NCBI RefSeq assembly: GCF_900106775.1
Contig: NZ_FNNQ01000013.1
Coordinates: 55,852-119,851 of the forward strand
DNA from: Marininema mesophilum
GTDB lineage: Bacteria; Bacillota; Bacilli; Thermoactinomycetales; DSM-45169
DNA length: 64,000 nt
Reading direction: 5' to 3'
Part shown: in pieces, positions 53,618 to 62,033 of the stretch
Layout of the letters: every line of letters begins with the position of its first letter
Numbering within the stretch: position 1 is the stretch's first letter
The notes under the pieces: generated by a model
What the model saw: only the letters and a program-made list of their open reading frames with translations
The model's database searches: none
Told to the model about the DNA's origin: nothing
Translations under genes and position numbers: made by a program

Positions 53618-54460
53618 ATGGATATGGAATTATGGTATACTGAAAAACAAACACCGGATCATGGCATAACAAGTAAAATCCGCCGCACACTCTACCATGA
53701 GCAAACGGATTTTCAAAGCATGGATGTTATCGAGACCAAAACCTTTGGTCGGATGTTGGTCCTAGACGGTATGGTCATGACGACGGATGAGGATGAGTTT
53801 GTTTATCATGAAATGCTGACCCATGTAGGAATGTTCACCCACCCCAATCCGAAGAAAGTGCTTGTCGTCGGTGGTGGAGATGGGGGGGCGATTCGTGAAG
53901 TGTTGAAGCATCCCTCAGTGGAAAAAGCCGTTTTATGTGAAATTGACGGTCGTGTGATTGATGTATCACGGGAGTACTTCCCGGCAATCGCAGGGGCGCT
54001 TTCCGATGAGCGAGTGGATATTCAAGTAGCGGATGGCATTCAGCATATTGAAGCACATAAAGGTGAGTACGATGTCATTTTGGTTGATTCTACCGAACCA
54101 GTAGGCCCTGCAGTAGGTCTTTTCCAAAAACCCTTTTATCAAGGGATTTATGACGCATTGAAGCCCGATGGTATCATGGTAGCCCAGACGGAATCCCCCT
54201 GGTTTAACCGTGATTTGATTGCCCAGGTTTATCAAGATATCTCATCGATCTTCCCGGTAGCTCGTCTATACACCGCTAGTATCCCGACCTATCCAAGTGG
54301 TCTGTGGAGCTTTACTCTAGGTTCCAAAGGAAAAGATCCACTCTCTGTGGATGTGAGCGAGATCCCTGAGCTAGAGACCAAGTACTTTCAACCTGAACTT
54401 TTCCATGCACTCTTTAAGTTGCCTCGCTTTGTTGAAGTGTTGACACAGGGGGAGAAGTAA
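53618..54460 (+). CDS. speE: Spermidine synthase
   Basis: A 280-residue aminopropyltransferase making spermidine from putrescine and decarboxylated SAM. It starts MELWYTEKQTPDHGITSKI. The nucleotide-binding motif VLVVGGGDGGAIREVLKH is near residue 81 and the catalytic Asp lies in VILVDSTEPVGPAVGLF near 155. GGAGGAG precedes ATG 53618. It is followed directly by speB. Confidence 0.96.
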   Translation: MDMELWYTEKQTPDHGITSKIRRTLYHEQTDFQSMDVIETKTFGRMLVLDGMVMTTDEDEFVYHEMLTHVGMFTHPNPKKVLVVGGGDGGAIREVLKHPSVEKAVLCEIDGRVIDVSREYFPAIAGALSDERVDIQVADGIQHIEAHKGEYDVILVDSTEPVGPAVGLFQKPFYQGIYDALKPDGIMVAQTESPWFNRDLIAQVYQDISSIFPVARLYTASIPTYPSGLWSFTLGSKGKDPLSVDVSEIPELETKYFQPELFHALFKLPRFVEVLTQGEK

Positions 54461-54463
54461 GCC

Positions 54464-55336
54464 ATGCGTTTTGAGGAAGCTTATTCTGGAAATGTCTTTA
54501 TCGGTGCCACTCCTGAACTAGAAGCTGCCCAGACCGTGATCTATGGGATGCCGATGGATTGGACTGTTAGCTTTCGACCAGGCTCTCGGTTTGGACCTAA
54601 GCGTGTACGGGAGGTTTCCCTTGTCCTAGAGGAGTATAGCCCTTATCTGCGCAAGGAATTGACGGACGTAGCCTACTATGATGCAGGAGACATTCCTCTT
54701 GCCTTTGGTAACCCGGAAAAGAGCATCGCTCAGATCGGGGACTTTGTGGCCCAGGTACTTGCACAGAAGAAGATGCCCCTCGGAATTGGCGGGGAGCATC
54801 TGGTGACCTGGCCTGTTGTACGGGAAGTGTACAAGTACTATCCTGACCTAGCAATCATCCATCTGGATGCCCATACGGATCTTCGTACCGATTATGAAGG
54901 GGAGGAGTACTCCCATGCGACACCGCTACGGAAAATCGCAGAACTGATCGGAGAAGAGAACGTCTATCAATTTGGGATTCGCTCGGGTACAAAGGAAGAA
55001 TTCGATTACGCGGAACAGGGAGGAATCCACTTTTATCCCTTTGAGGTGCTAGCTCCGTTGAACGAAGCGTTACCGGCATTGGCTGGACGCCCTGTCTACG
55101 TAACCGTGGACATCGATGTTCTCGATCCTGCCTATGCTCCGGGTACGGGTACACAAGAGCCAGGTGGGATCAACTCCCGTGAACTTCTTGCATCCATCCA
55201 TGCTATTGCAGGGTCGGATGTTCAGGTAGTAGGGGCTGACCTTGTTGAAGTAGCTCCAGCCTATGATCCAACCGAGCAAACCTCAGTCGTAGCCGCGAAA
55301 GTGATCCGGGAGATGCTGATCGGTTTCTCTCGTTAA
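54464..55336 (+). CDS. speB: Agmatinase
   Basis: A 290-residue ureohydrolase that releases urea from agmatine to give putrescine for SpeE. The manganese-binding motifs are GIGGEHLVTWP (near residue 108), IIHLDAHTDLRTDYEG (near 131) and VTVDIDVLDPAYAPGTGTQEPGG (near 210). GGGGAGAAG precedes ATG 54464, 3 bp after speE. The gene pair forms the last two steps to spermidine. Confidence 0.95.
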   Translation: MRFEEAYSGNVFIGATPELEAAQTVIYGMPMDWTVSFRPGSRFGPKRVREVSLVLEEYSPYLRKELTDVAYYDAGDIPLAFGNPEKSIAQIGDFVAQVLAQKKMPLGIGGEHLVTWPVVREVYKYYPDLAIIHLDAHTDLRTDYEGEEYSHATPLRKIAELIGEENVYQFGIRSGTKEEFDYAEQGGIHFYPFEVLAPLNEALPALAGRPVYVTVDIDVLDPAYAPGTGTQEPGGINSRELLASIHAIAGSDVQVVGADLVEVAPAYDPTEQTSVVAAKVIREMLIGFSR

Positions 55337-55386
55337 TGGTGGTTATCCATATCAGTGATAGATATAGAGAAAGGGCGGCGTGGCTA

Positions 55387-55815
55387 GTGAAACCTGTCCA
55401 ACTAGCGATTCATTCCACAGTCCATTCCTCCGAAGCGGGAGACGGAGATGTTATTGAACAGCAGTTAGAAGGGTTCTTTGAGGAACGTGAACAGTATTGG
55501 GTCCTTAAATATAAGGAAGGTTCGCCTGATTCATCGGATGATGTAAATACGACAGTAAAAGCAGGTAAGGATGAAGCGATAGTGATCCGTCAAGGGGTTG
55601 TCAATTACCGTCAAACCTATCGGTTAGATCAGAAGACCTACAGTCGTATTGAAATCCCTGGTGGTGTGTCTGAAACTGAGGTGGAAACCTTAGAATACGA
55701 CCGCAAAAGGAGTGAGGTAGAAGGTCAGGTTCGCTTATCCTTCCGCTTAGCCATGGGTGGCGAAGCGATGGGCTCCTATCTTCTCAATATTAAATGGACG
55801 GAGGTGACTGCATAA
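55387..55815 (+). CDS. ywiB: DUF1934 family protein YwiB
   Basis: A 142-residue beta-rich protein of the calycin-like DUF1934 group (QLEGFFEEREQYWVLKYKEG, then IRQGVVNYRQTYRLDQ). The frame is open from ATG 55336, which overlaps the speB stop, but GTG 55387 with AAAGGGCGG upstream gives the same length as Bacillus YwiB. Both starts are possible. It is placed between speB and argS, as in Bacillus, and ends 1 bp before argS. Function unknown. Confidence 0.78.
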   Translation: MKPVQLAIHSTVHSSEAGDGDVIEQQLEGFFEEREQYWVLKYKEGSPDSSDDVNTTVKAGKDEAIVIRQGVVNYRQTYRLDQKTYSRIEIPGGVSETEVETLEYDRKRSEVEGQVRLSFRLAMGGEAMGSYLLNIKWTEVTA

Positions 55816-55816
55816 G

Positions 55817-57487
55817 ATGAATGTCTTGGAGCAGATGAAAGAAAATCTAAAACATGAGATCCGCCAGGCGGTGATTCGAGCGGGATTAGCTGAAGAGAGT
55901 CAACTCTCAGAGGTCGCGCTGGAAGTGCCTCGAGATAAAGCACATGGGGATCTTGCTACCAATATGGCGATGCAATTAACCAAAATTGCACGGAAAAACC
56001 CGCGTCAAATCGCAGAAGCAATCATCGAGGGGATCGACCGAAAGAAAGCCCATGTGCGGAAAATAGAGATAGCAGGCCCTGGTTTTATCAACTTTTTTGT
56101 GGATCGTTCTCTATTGACTCAGGTAACGAAGGATGTTATCCAGCAAGGGAGTAAGTATGGTGAATCCGATGGTGGTCAAGGGCAAAAGGTGTTGGTGGAG
56201 TTTGTCAGTGCTAATCCAACAGGGAGCCTCCATCTTGGCCATGCGCGAGGTGCTGCCTTTGGGGACGTTCTCTGTCGTGTGATGGCAAGTGCTGGCTTTG
56301 CTGTAACTCGTGAGTATTACATCAATGATGCAGGAAATCAGATTCATAACATGACACTTTCCCTTGAGGCCCGTTACCGGGAAGCTCTGAAGTTGGAATC
56401 GGAATTTCCTGAAGATGGTTACCGTGGTCGGGATATTATCGAGATGGCCGAACAACTGGCAAAAGAAGAAGGGGATCGGCTCATCCATCTCGATGCAGAA
56501 GAGCGGTATGAAGTCTTCCGTAAAGTAGGTCTCCAGCGTTTGTTAGAGAAGATCAAGAAAGATCTAGGAGCCTACCGCGTTCAGTTTGATAGCTGGTTCT
56601 CGGAAGTTGGACTCCATGAATCAGGAGCAGTGGAAGAAGCTCTTGAAGAGTTAAAAGGTCTTGGCAAAACCTATGAAAAAGACGGGGCTCTCTGGTTGAA
56701 ATCGACGGACTATGGTGACGATAAAGATCGGGTATTAGTAAAACAGGATGGTACCTATACTTACCTTACACCGGATATCGCTTATCATCGCAATAAATAT
56801 AATCGCGGCTTTGATCGGATCGTTGATATCTTTGGCGCAGATCACCACGGATATATTCCGCGAATGAAAGCGGCCATGGGTGCACTTGGCTTCGATCCGG
56901 CAAAATTGACCTTCCTTGTAACTCAGATGGTGAAGTTGTATCAGGGTGGGGAATTGATCAAGATGTCCAAGCGGACGGGAAAAGCGATTACGTTAGTCGA
57001 GCTGATGGAGGAAGTTGGAGTTGATGCAACTCGTTTTATCTTTGCCTCCCGTGGGTTGGATTCCCACCTCGAATTTGATATGGATCTAGCCGTTACCCAA
57101 TCCAATGAAAACCCTGTGTTCTACGTTCAGTATGCTCACGCACGGATCAACAGTGTCTTCCGTCAAGCACAAGAGCGAGGATTGACTGTACGCTTTGATG
57201 AGGAGAGTCTCTCGGCACTAACCCTTGAGCAGGAATATGATCTTCTGCAAAAACTAGGGGAGTTCCCAAGTGAAGTGGCGACTGCTGCAGAGCAGATGGC
57301 CCCTCATCGTGTTGTGCGGTATCTGTTTGAATTAGCTGGTCAGTTCCATAGCTACTACAATGCTCATCGTGTTATCCAAGAGGACGAACAGGTGAACCGC
57401 GCGCGCCTCTCGCTCTATCTTGCAACGGCCCAAGTATTGAAAAATGGTTTGAACATGATCAGTGTAAATGCTCCTGAAAAGATGTAA
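55817..57487 (+). CDS. argS: Arginyl-tRNA synthetase
   Basis: A 556-residue class I synthetase. The N-terminal tRNA-binding domain covers about 1-110. HLGH in NPTGSLHLGHARGAAFGD (near residue 135) is the HIGH motif and KMSKRTGKAITL (near 385) the KMSKS motif. The C-terminal anticodon domain ends LSLYLATAQVLKNGLNMISV. GGAGGTGA precedes ATG 55817. No T-box leader was seen upstream. Confidence 0.96.
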   Translation: MNVLEQMKENLKHEIRQAVIRAGLAEESQLSEVALEVPRDKAHGDLATNMAMQLTKIARKNPRQIAEAIIEGIDRKKAHVRKIEIAGPGFINFFVDRSLLTQVTKDVIQQGSKYGESDGGQGQKVLVEFVSANPTGSLHLGHARGAAFGDVLCRVMASAGFAVTREYYINDAGNQIHNMTLSLEARYREALKLESEFPEDGYRGRDIIEMAEQLAKEEGDRLIHLDAEERYEVFRKVGLQRLLEKIKKDLGAYRVQFDSWFSEVGLHESGAVEEALEELKGLGKTYEKDGALWLKSTDYGDDKDRVLVKQDGTYTYLTPDIAYHRNKYNRGFDRIVDIFGADHHGYIPRMKAAMGALGFDPAKLTFLVTQMVKLYQGGELIKMSKRTGKAITLVELMEEVGVDATRFIFASRGLDSHLEFDMDLAVTQSNENPVFYVQYAHARINSVFRQAQERGLTVRFDEESLSALTLEQEYDLLQKLGEFPSEVATAAEQMAPHRVVRYLFELAGQFHSYYNAHRVIQEDEQVNRARLSLYLATAQVLKNGLNMISVNAPEKM

Positions 57488-57840
57488 AGGGTTGACCATG
57501 AGCCACGTCATAGGGATGTGATTGGGGAACATGTAGGGGATCTGACAAAGTTCCCTTAGGGAACGATGAAATCTAGAGGCTTTCCTTTTTAAGTGGTAAG
57601 AGTTAGCTCTAATGGTTTCAAAGTTAGTTTGAAGAATGAAACCGGCTCAGGTAGCTACTTGAGCCGGTTTTATTAATTAAACTCCTTCTTTTACTTCATC
57701 TGAATGAGACCATATGAGAAGAATTTGCTCTTCCTTCGTGAAAGGAAAGGGACGTAATAACCGGAGTATGGCGCCATATAAAATTTGTCCTTTGAAATGC
57801 CAAAGGGTTTTTGGGAAAGTTGAAATCATACGCTTCTTTC
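57488..57840. other. Intergenic region between argS and the ABC exporter genes
   Basis: It holds the palindrome TTCCCTTAGGGAA at 57551-57563 (also seen at 37737-37749) and the terminator at 57639-57673. No gene is supported; the short minus-strand frame overlapping the permease end has no ribosome site and no family. Confidence 0.5.
57639..57673. terminator. Bidirectional terminator between argS and the permease gene
   Basis: AAACCGGCTCA (57639-57649) and TGAGCCGGTTT (57660-57670) form an 11-bp stem flanked by A and T runs between convergent genes. Confidence 0.85.
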
Positions 57841-58656
57841 CTATGTCTGACGCATATATGAACGTACTGTGAGGGGGGCAAAGATTAGGACAATGACAGC
57901 GGCTCCGATGAGGGAGATCGTAAGGTCCCAGCCAAAGGTTCCAGAGTTACAAAGGTCTCTCACAGCAGTAACTAAATGGGAGATCGGGTTCATATTTACG
58001 AACCACTGGAGCCAGCCAGGCATGGTCTTGACCGGTACAAAAGCATTGGATAGAAACGTGAGCGGAAATAGGATAATCATCGATATCCCCTGTACACTGG
58101 ATGCTGTTCGAGCAATGACGCCGAAGAAGGCGAAAATCCAGCTAATAGCCCAGGAGCATAGGATGACAAGAAGTCCAGAAAGAGCAACATAGCCTAGTCC
58201 TCCATCGGGTTGGTAGCCCATAATATACCCCATCGTGAAAGTGAGTACAGTCGCTATAGTATAACGGATGGTATCTGCTAATAGGGCACCCGCTAAGGGC
58301 GCAATCCGTGCGATGGGAAGTGACTTAAATCGATCAAACACACCCTTATCCATATCCTCACGCAGTTGAACCCCGGTAACGATGGAAGTGGTGATCACGG
58401 TTTGCACGAGAATTCCAGGAATGATGACAGGCAAATAGTTCTCTACGTTCCCAGAGATAGCCCCTCCAAAGATATAGGTAAACATCAGCGTGAAGATGAT
58501 TGGTTGGAATGTGACATCAAACAATTGCTCCGGTGTGCGTCGAATTTTCAACAGACCGCGGTAGGCCATCGTAAGCGAGTTTCGTACCGACTGTGTGAAA
58601 CTCGTTCTTTTATTTAGTTGGTGATGGGTTGTTGGATGAATCGAAGGACTACTCAT
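57841..58656 (-). CDS. ABC-2 type permease (DrrB-like)
   Basis: A 271-residue permease with six predicted helices. Its N-terminal part has SVRNSLTMAYRGLLKIRRTPEQL and FQPIIFTLMFTYIFGGAI; the later segment FLSNAFVPVKTMPGWLQWFVNMNPISHLV is typical of DrrB-type drug exporters. It overlaps its ATPase by 4 bp. The substrate is unknown; hydrophobic drugs or antibiotics are usual for the family. Confidence 0.85.
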   Translation of the reverse strand: MSSPSIHPTTHHQLNKRTSFTQSVRNSLTMAYRGLLKIRRTPEQLFDVTFQPIIFTLMFTYIFGGAISGNVENYLPVIIPGILVQTVITTSIVTGVQLREDMDKGVFDRFKSLPIARIAPLAGALLADTIRYTIATVLTFTMGYIMGYQPDGGLGYVALSGLLVILCSWAISWIFAFFGVIARTASSVQGISMIILFPLTFLSNAFVPVKTMPGWLQWFVNMNPISHLVTAVRDLCNSGTFGWDLTISLIGAAVIVLIFAPLTVRSYMRQT

Positions 58657-59672
58657 ACGGCTGCCTCCTCTACTTCACCTGACTGTTTGGAATGGTTCTC
58701 TAAACCATGTCCAGTGAGGTTCAAAAAGACCTCGTCAAGGGTTGGCTTCTGCACACTTAATTCAGCGAGATGGATGTTTGCCTCACGAAGGGAAATAAGG
58801 AGGTCAGTGACCCGGTCGGCGTCGGTTATTGGCGCTGAAATTTTCCCATCTATCGACGAAACATTAGACTCAACCTTGAGAACCCGCTCAATAGTCTGCC
58901 GAGCCTCCTCGATATCCTGTGGATGTTGGGTTCTTAAATGCAACGATGAACTCCCTACGGACGTCTTTAGCTCGTCTACGGTTCCTTCCGCTACCACTCG
59001 GCCTCGGTCGATAACAGCGATTCGATCAGCCAGCTCATCTGCTTCTTGGAGATATTGTGTGGTTAGTAGTACGGTAGAACCTTGTTTTACCAGTTGGCGG
59101 ATCGTGTCCCACATTTGATTTCGGGTACGTGGATCTAGACCAGTAGTTGGTTCGTCTAAGAAAATGAGCGGTGGTCGTGCAATTAGGCTTGCTGCTAGAT
59201 CCAGCCGGCGACGCATACCACCTGAGAAATGTTTCAGCGGACGCTTTGCGGCTTCCGTTAAACCAAATTCCTCTAATAACTCCCTAGCCTTTTGCCTTGC
59301 CTCTGCACGCCCTAATCCTAGCAGTCGGGAAAAGATGATCAAATTCTCAGTAGCGCTGAGAGACTCGTCAACCGACGCATATTGACCCGTCACTCCTATC
59401 AATTGACGTACGATCTGCGGCTCTTTCACCACATCATGCCCAAAGATCTGTGCTGAACCTGCGTCCGGCCGCAATAGGGTTGCAAGCATCCTGATGGCTG
59501 TCGTCTTACCTGCCCCATTTGGGCCAAGAACACCGTAAATCGAGCCAGCACGTACGTTTAGATTTACGCCATCCACCGCACGATTGTCTCCAAAGGTTTT
59601 AACAAGTCCATGGGCTTCAACTGCCCAGTTAGTATCTTCGGCTTTTATTTTCTTTCGATGTTCATAGCCCAC
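58653..59672 (-). CDS. ABC transporter ATPase (DrrA-like)
   Basis: A 339-residue ATPase: Walker A GVLGPNGAGKTTAIRML (near residue 52), signature FSGGMRRRLDLAASLI (near 150), Walker B LIFLDEPTTGLDPRTRNQ (near 170) and the C-terminal domain (DUF4162-type) of daunorubicin-resistance proteins. GTG 59672 with AGGAGG about 8 bases upstream is the start. It is first in a two-gene operon with the permease. Confidence 0.88.
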   Translation of the reverse strand: MGYEHRKKIKAEDTNWAVEAHGLVKTFGDNRAVDGVNLNVRAGSIYGVLGPNGAGKTTAIRMLATLLRPDAGSAQIFGHDVVKEPQIVRQLIGVTGQYASVDESLSATENLIIFSRLLGLGRAEARQKARELLEEFGLTEAAKRPLKHFSGGMRRRLDLAASLIARPPLIFLDEPTTGLDPRTRNQMWDTIRQLVKQGSTVLLTTQYLQEADELADRIAVIDRGRVVAEGTVDELKTSVGSSSLHLRTQHPQDIEEARQTIERVLKVESNVSSIDGKISAPITDADRVTDLLISLREANIHLAELSVQKPTLDEVFLNLTGHGLENHSKQSGEVEEAAV

Positions 59673-60214
59673 TTTTACAGCCTCCTCTAACGACTAATTT
59701 TGAAAATGGAAAGCACGGTTTGTCAATTACCATATTAAGGGATAGAGGAGAGCGAATTGGGCACAAGCACTGATCGCTCCAGCTTAAGGACGAGCATTTA
59801 GGGATAAGAATTCTCATCGTATCTGCTTCTGCAAGGATCATCCACTACTCGACTCACCAAAGCCATAGCTGTAAATGGCAAAGCTCTTTTTAACCTAATC
59901 CGTTTCCTTTTACCAACTATTGTAAGGTAATCAACAGCCTGGACTAATACCACGATCCATCACTGATTGGTCGACTTAGTATAGCATGTAGCACAGTGGG
60001 GTTCATCCATCGAAGGGCGGATTCACAAATATGGAAAATGCCTGTTCAAACAAAATCGCTCCCAGACTGAAGTCCAGAAGCGATAAAAAAGGTGTTACTC
60101 AAAATTAATTCCAATTTCTTGGAATACATTCTTGGTTTTAGCAGGAAGCTTGTTTCGAAAACATATAAAACACAGGAGCAAGCCTCCTAATAATAACTGA
60201 TCCATCATAGCAAT
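59673..60214. other. Intergenic region, no gene seen
   Basis: 540 bases without a supportable gene, RNA or clear terminator. Scattered short inverted repeats only. It probably holds the promoter of the ABC exporter at its left end on the minus strand. Confidence 0.4.
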
Positions 60215-61567
60215 TTACGAAACAGGCCGGCGATCCATAAAGATGGTTATAATAGCAACAATCTGAAATACTGCACCGATCAAAAGCATGGATTGAAAGC
60301 CGGACAGGCTAATTTTATCTGGTTCAACGTCCTTCATAAAGGAAGAAAAAATACCAGCGGCAAAAGCACCTGTTCCGAACTGGATCAGTTGGAAAAACCC
60401 CATAAATTCCCCCGTTCGTTCAGTGGGAACAGACATTAAAGCAATCTTGTTTTGTGATGGCATAGCGATAGTCCCACCCATTCCAAGTAGTAGGTATATC
60501 AAGCAAAATAACAGGATATATTCAAAGCGATCACTAAACACAAGAGTGATCGTAGCGGCAAGACTAAATAAAATGCCCACTGTGAGAGCTATACGAGGAC
60601 TTGAATCAGCCCATTTGCCAGCTATACCCGCTAACAAGAGACCAATAATAGAATCCACCATGATGATCCATCCAACTTGATCCGTTGGAATATCATGTAT
60701 ATCCCGCAAATAGCTAGGTGCATAGAGAGCGATTGCATTAGCGGTAGTGAAAATACAGAATACTCGAACGCATGCTAGGATAAAAGTCCGATTGTGGAAT
60801 ACTCCCGTTGGGAGAATAGCTGTCTCCCCGCTCTTTTTAAATTGAACAAAAATCACTGATGCTAAACCTAAAAGCACCAATATACTAGAGCACACCTTTA
60901 CTACTAAGTCTACTTGATCCATAAATAAAACTTGCAAACTAATAACCGTAACGAGAAGTCCGATTCCACCTAGAAGAGGGACTTTGTTTCGGCTCATTTC
61001 AGAGATGGAACGAGGGATATTAATACTTGAAAAGATTAATGCGATGACAGCTAATCCTGACAATAGATAGAAAATGTAGGACCAAGGAAAGTATTTAAGT
61101 AGGATTCCTCCAATTGCAGGACCTATTAGTGTAGCAGCAGCTAATGTTCCTGAAAACCAGCCAAAAGCCCAACCAATTTTATTTTCTGGGAAGCAAAGAC
61201 GAATAAATATGACCAAGGTTGGAACAATCATAGCATCTGCTAGTCCTTGAAGTGCTTGAAAACTTAGAAACAGATACCAGTTTTTTGTAAGACTACTCAT
61301 GAAAGAAGCAACAATAAATAAAGAGAGGCCTAAAAGGAGTTGCTTGCGTGCTCCAATACGATCTGCTAATTTTCCAAAGAAGGCCAGCCCAACAGCAAAC
61401 ACAGAGAAAAAAAGAATATTCCTCCATTGCAAAGTTTCATAGCTGATATTAAAGGAACGAACTATATCACTAAATGCAATTGATAACATGGATGAGGCCA
61501 TGACACTGGCGAAAACATTCATAGAAATAGTGACGATGAGCAAACGATAAATGATTTGGTTAGACAA
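60215..61567 (-). CDS. MFS drug transporter (DHA2-like)
   Basis: A 450-residue major facilitator with about 14 predicted helices. The motif FFGKLADRIGARKQLLLGLSLF (near residue 63) is the MFS A-motif, and GPAIGGILLKYFPWSYIF (near 152) is the motif-C region of drug:H+ antiporters of the QacA/EmrB group. TTG 61567 follows AGGAGG. Substrate unknown. No regulator gene is next to it. Confidence 0.82.
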   Translation of the reverse strand: MSNQIIYRLLIVTISMNVFASVMASSMLSIAFSDIVRSFNISYETLQWRNILFFSVFAVGLAFFGKLADRIGARKQLLLGLSLFIVASFMSSLTKNWYLFLSFQALQGLADAMIVPTLVIFIRLCFPENKIGWAFGWFSGTLAAATLIGPAIGGILLKYFPWSYIFYLLSGLAVIALIFSSINIPRSISEMSRNKVPLLGGIGLLVTVISLQVLFMDQVDLVVKVCSSILVLLGLASVIFVQFKKSGETAILPTGVFHNRTFILACVRVFCIFTTANAIALYAPSYLRDIHDIPTDQVGWIIMVDSIIGLLLAGIAGKWADSSPRIALTVGILFSLAATITLVFSDRFEYILLFCLIYLLLGMGGTIAMPSQNKIALMSVPTERTGEFMGFFQLIQFGTGAFAAGIFSSFMKDVEPDKISLSGFQSMLLIGAVFQIVAIITIFMDRRPVS

Positions 61568-61980
61568 AAAATTCCTCCTATGGAACTATACTAAGTTTGA
61601 GGGTGATATAGAGATAAAATTTTCTGTCATTTTTGCTCTTCTTATAAAAAATTGATATTGTAAAACAAAATTATCACTATCATAAAAATAGAATCCTTCA
61701 ATAACTATATCTGCATGGACTCCTACAAATCAAATATTTTCGGTAGGCATAATTTACATTATCAACCCATAAAATGACCAAAATTCTTGCGTTTTAAGGT
61801 AACTTTAGCATCTCTAGATACGTCTATTTCCTCACCAAAAAAAGAGGACCTTATCCAAGGCCTATATTGGAGAACAACAATTTCATTTGGGAGAAAAAAC
61901 TAACAGTGTTGAATATAACATTTATAAGTGTGCCATATAAGTAGGGGAATTTTCTGTATGTTTGGAGGGGTTTGCTAAGT
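61568..61980. other. AT-rich intergenic region upstream of the MFS gene
   Basis: No gene is seen. The left part carries the MFS promoter region on the minus strand; TTGTTT and TATAAG spaced by about 16 bases is a candidate. No clear operator. Confidence 0.35.
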
Positions 61981-61981
61981 A

Positions 61982-62008
61982 AGCCTAGTGTGTCCATCAC
62001 ACTAGGCT
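61982..62008 (-). terminator. Hairpin after the GH15-like gene
   Basis: AGCCTAGTGTG (61982-61992) and CACACTAGGCT (61998-62008) form an 11-bp perfect stem with loop TCCAT, 25 bp beyond the stop at 62034. The T-run is poor. Confidence 0.65.
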
Positions 62009-62033
62009 ATGATAAAGGATGTTAATCCTACTC

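Noticed and set aside
57696..57881. 61-residue minus-strand frame at the 3' side of the ABC permease gene
   Set aside because: It overlaps the permease end, has no ribosome site and no recognisable motif.
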